This document shows positions 63,246-64,000 of a DNA stretch of 64,000 bases, piece after piece. The notes beneath the pieces were generated by a model. It was not told the DNA's origin and did not search any database. It was given only the letters and a program-made list of their open reading frames with translations. This DNA comes from Sphingomonas sp. CBMAI 2297. Lineage in GTDB: Bacteria; Pseudomonadota; Alphaproteobacteria; Sphingomonadales; Sphingomonadaceae. The number at the start of each line of letters is the position of its first letter. Within the stretch, counting starts at the first letter, position 1. Position numbers and translations under genes: made by a program. The stretch covers positions 300,907 to 364,906 of the forward strand of contig NZ_JAPDIR010000003.1 of the NCBI RefSeq assembly GCF_029870595.1, read 5' to 3'.

Positions 63246-63521
63246 TGCCCGTTTCCCCCTGTTTTTCGACCTCGAAGGCCGACTATGCGCGGAAGCGGCG
63301 CGAAGACGAATCCCTAAAAATGATTAACCTCATTGCTTCCGCGCATGGGCGTTGCGGTTGGGGGGGCAGGTCATCTCGGCATTCAGGCCAAACGCCCGTC
63401 ATCGCCGTTCTTCCCTCGTCACCCGAAACCTGAAGGCATTTATTCCCTTGAGACGTTCATTCCCTTGAGACGTTCATTCCCTTGGGGCGTTCATTCCCTT
63501 GGGACAAGGCATGCCCAATAG
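63246..63521. other. Non-coding stretch leading into repeats
   Basis: No gene is supported from here to the window end. The first 100 bases probably hold the promoter of the deacylase gene, which reads to the left. The 17-bp tandem repeat lies at 63442-63509. Confidence 0.6.
63442..63509 (+). repeat. Four tandem 17-bp units
   Basis: ATTCCCTTGAGACGTTC occurs twice exactly, then ATTCCCTTGGGGCGTTC and ATTCCCTTGGGACAAGG. Non-coding minisatellite directly left of the palindromic element. Confidence 0.9.
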
Positions 63522-63522
63522 T

Positions 63523-63659
63523 CGTCATCCCCGCGCAGGCGGGGATCCAGGGTAATATGGGACAATCGATGCAATCGCGCGAATGGTTGCCGGAAAGGGC
63601 AAGGCCAGCCTCGCCACCCTTGCCCGTGGCCCTGGATCCCCGCCTGCGCGGGGATGACG
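63523..63659. mobile_element. 137-bp REPIN-like element with 30-bp perfect inverted ends
   Basis: The arms 63523-63552 and 63630-63659 are exact reverse complements over 30 bases; each arm also folds on itself (CCCCGC/GCGGGG). Same overall length as the element at 61532-61668. Its left 101 bases (from 63522) are repeated exactly at 63900-64000. Confidence 0.9.
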
Positions 63660-63731
63660 AGGAAGGGATAGCGGGGATGCCCCCGGAGAATAGGAGTCTT
63701 CACCCTGGATTGGGGACTCATATCCTTCCTT

Positions 63732-63813
63732 CGTCACCCCGGCCTTGCGCCGGGGTCCCGCTATCTCGACGGCGCAAGAAGCAGCGGGATCCCGGCGCAA
63801 GGCCGGGATGACG
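63732..63813. repeat. 82-bp palindromic element, second subfamily
   Basis: Arms CGTCACCCCGGCCTTGCGCC.. (63732-63762) and its reverse complement (63783-63813) match at 29 of 31 positions; core GGCCTTGCGCC differs from the GCGCAGGC core of the other elements. Confidence 0.85.
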
Positions 63814-63835
63814 GAAGTAAATCAGATACCTGCTT

Positions 63836-63861
63836 GGGTTCTCGACCCAGGATCAGAACCC
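63836..63861. repeat. Short hairpin
   Basis: GGGTTCT/AGAACCC, 7-bp stem with a 12-base loop, between two palindromic elements. Confidence 0.4.
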
Positions 63862-63899
63862 GATCAAGACTTTGATTTTATTCGCCATATAGACGTATT

Positions 63900-64000
63900 T
63901 CGTCATCCCCGCGCAGGCGGGGATCCAGGGTAATATGGGACAATCGATGCAATCGCGCGAATGGTTGCCGGAAAGGGCAAGGCCAGCCTCGCCACCCTTG
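63900..64000. mobile_element. Second copy of the 137-bp element, cut by the window end
   Basis: Identical at all 101 visible bases to 63522-63622, including the middle. The right arm is expected just past the window. Confidence 0.85.

Overview
The window is a dense, high-GC stretch (roughly two thirds G+C by eye) of an alphaproteobacterial chromosome, most like a Sphingomonas-type member of the Sphingomonadaceae. The evidence is the number of TonB-dependent receptors (four in 30 kb), a TorF-type porin, a flavin-dependent tryptophan-halogenase-like gene paired with a DUF6445 gene, MerC/Fur-family pairs, UbiK, TspO, TlyA, and many small GTCATCCCCGC...GCGGGGAT palindromes between genes. There is no rRNA operon, prophage, transposase or CRISPR array. 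One tRNA (Gln, anticodon TTG) is present.

Layout. 1-7 kb: a TonB-dependent receptor cut by the window start, a secreted six-hairpin glycosidase-like protein, and on the opposite strand a translationally coupled halogenase and DUF6445 gene; this resembles a substrate-uptake locus. 7-12.4 kb, all minus: a TorF-like porin and a tight run of OmpR regulator, histidine kinase, beta-carbonic anhydrase and SulP transporter that looks like a signal-controlled CO2/bicarbonate module. 12.5-21.7 kb: a small secreted protein, the DctB/DctD two-component system divergent from the C4-dicarboxylate carrier DctA, then a second receptor overlapping an alpha/beta hydrolase gene. 21.7-25.4 kb, minus: a probable zinc-uptake operon (DUF2946 protein, ZnuD-like receptor, MerC protein, Fur/Zur-like regulator). 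25.8-29.9 kb: a glycosylasparaginase-type Ntn hydrolase and a fourth receptor. 30.1-43.7 kb: an unidentified regulator-like protein, a giant (about 3,656-residue) autotransporter containing six exact 276-bp tandem units, and an adenylate-forming ligase just behind it.

44-53.5 kb is mostly housekeeping: tRNA-Gln, ilvE, a MarR and a TetR regulator, an O-methyltransferase, a serine hydrolase of lower GC, a hemerythrin protein, YbjN-proC, TspO-UbiK, TlyA and an RBBP9-type hydrolase. 53.6-63.2 kb: a second alpha/beta hydrolase, a second MerC-Fur pair, dxs, and a group of secreted amide/ester hydrolases (penicillin-acylase type, beta-lactamase type, D-aminoacylase type). 63.2-64 kb is non-coding and packed with REP-type palindromes, including a 137-bp element with perfect 30-bp inverted ends whose left 101 bp recur at the window end.

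Points most worth a second look: a DctD-type regulator whose sigma-54 contact loop GAFTGA is replaced by DSVPHT; two separate MerC/Fur loci that share an identical 13-bp upstream word (candidate Zur operator); the kinase-carbonic anhydrase-SulP run; the period-perfect repeats of the autotransporter; and the REPIN-like 137-bp elements. Functions are read from motifs by eye; no database search was run.
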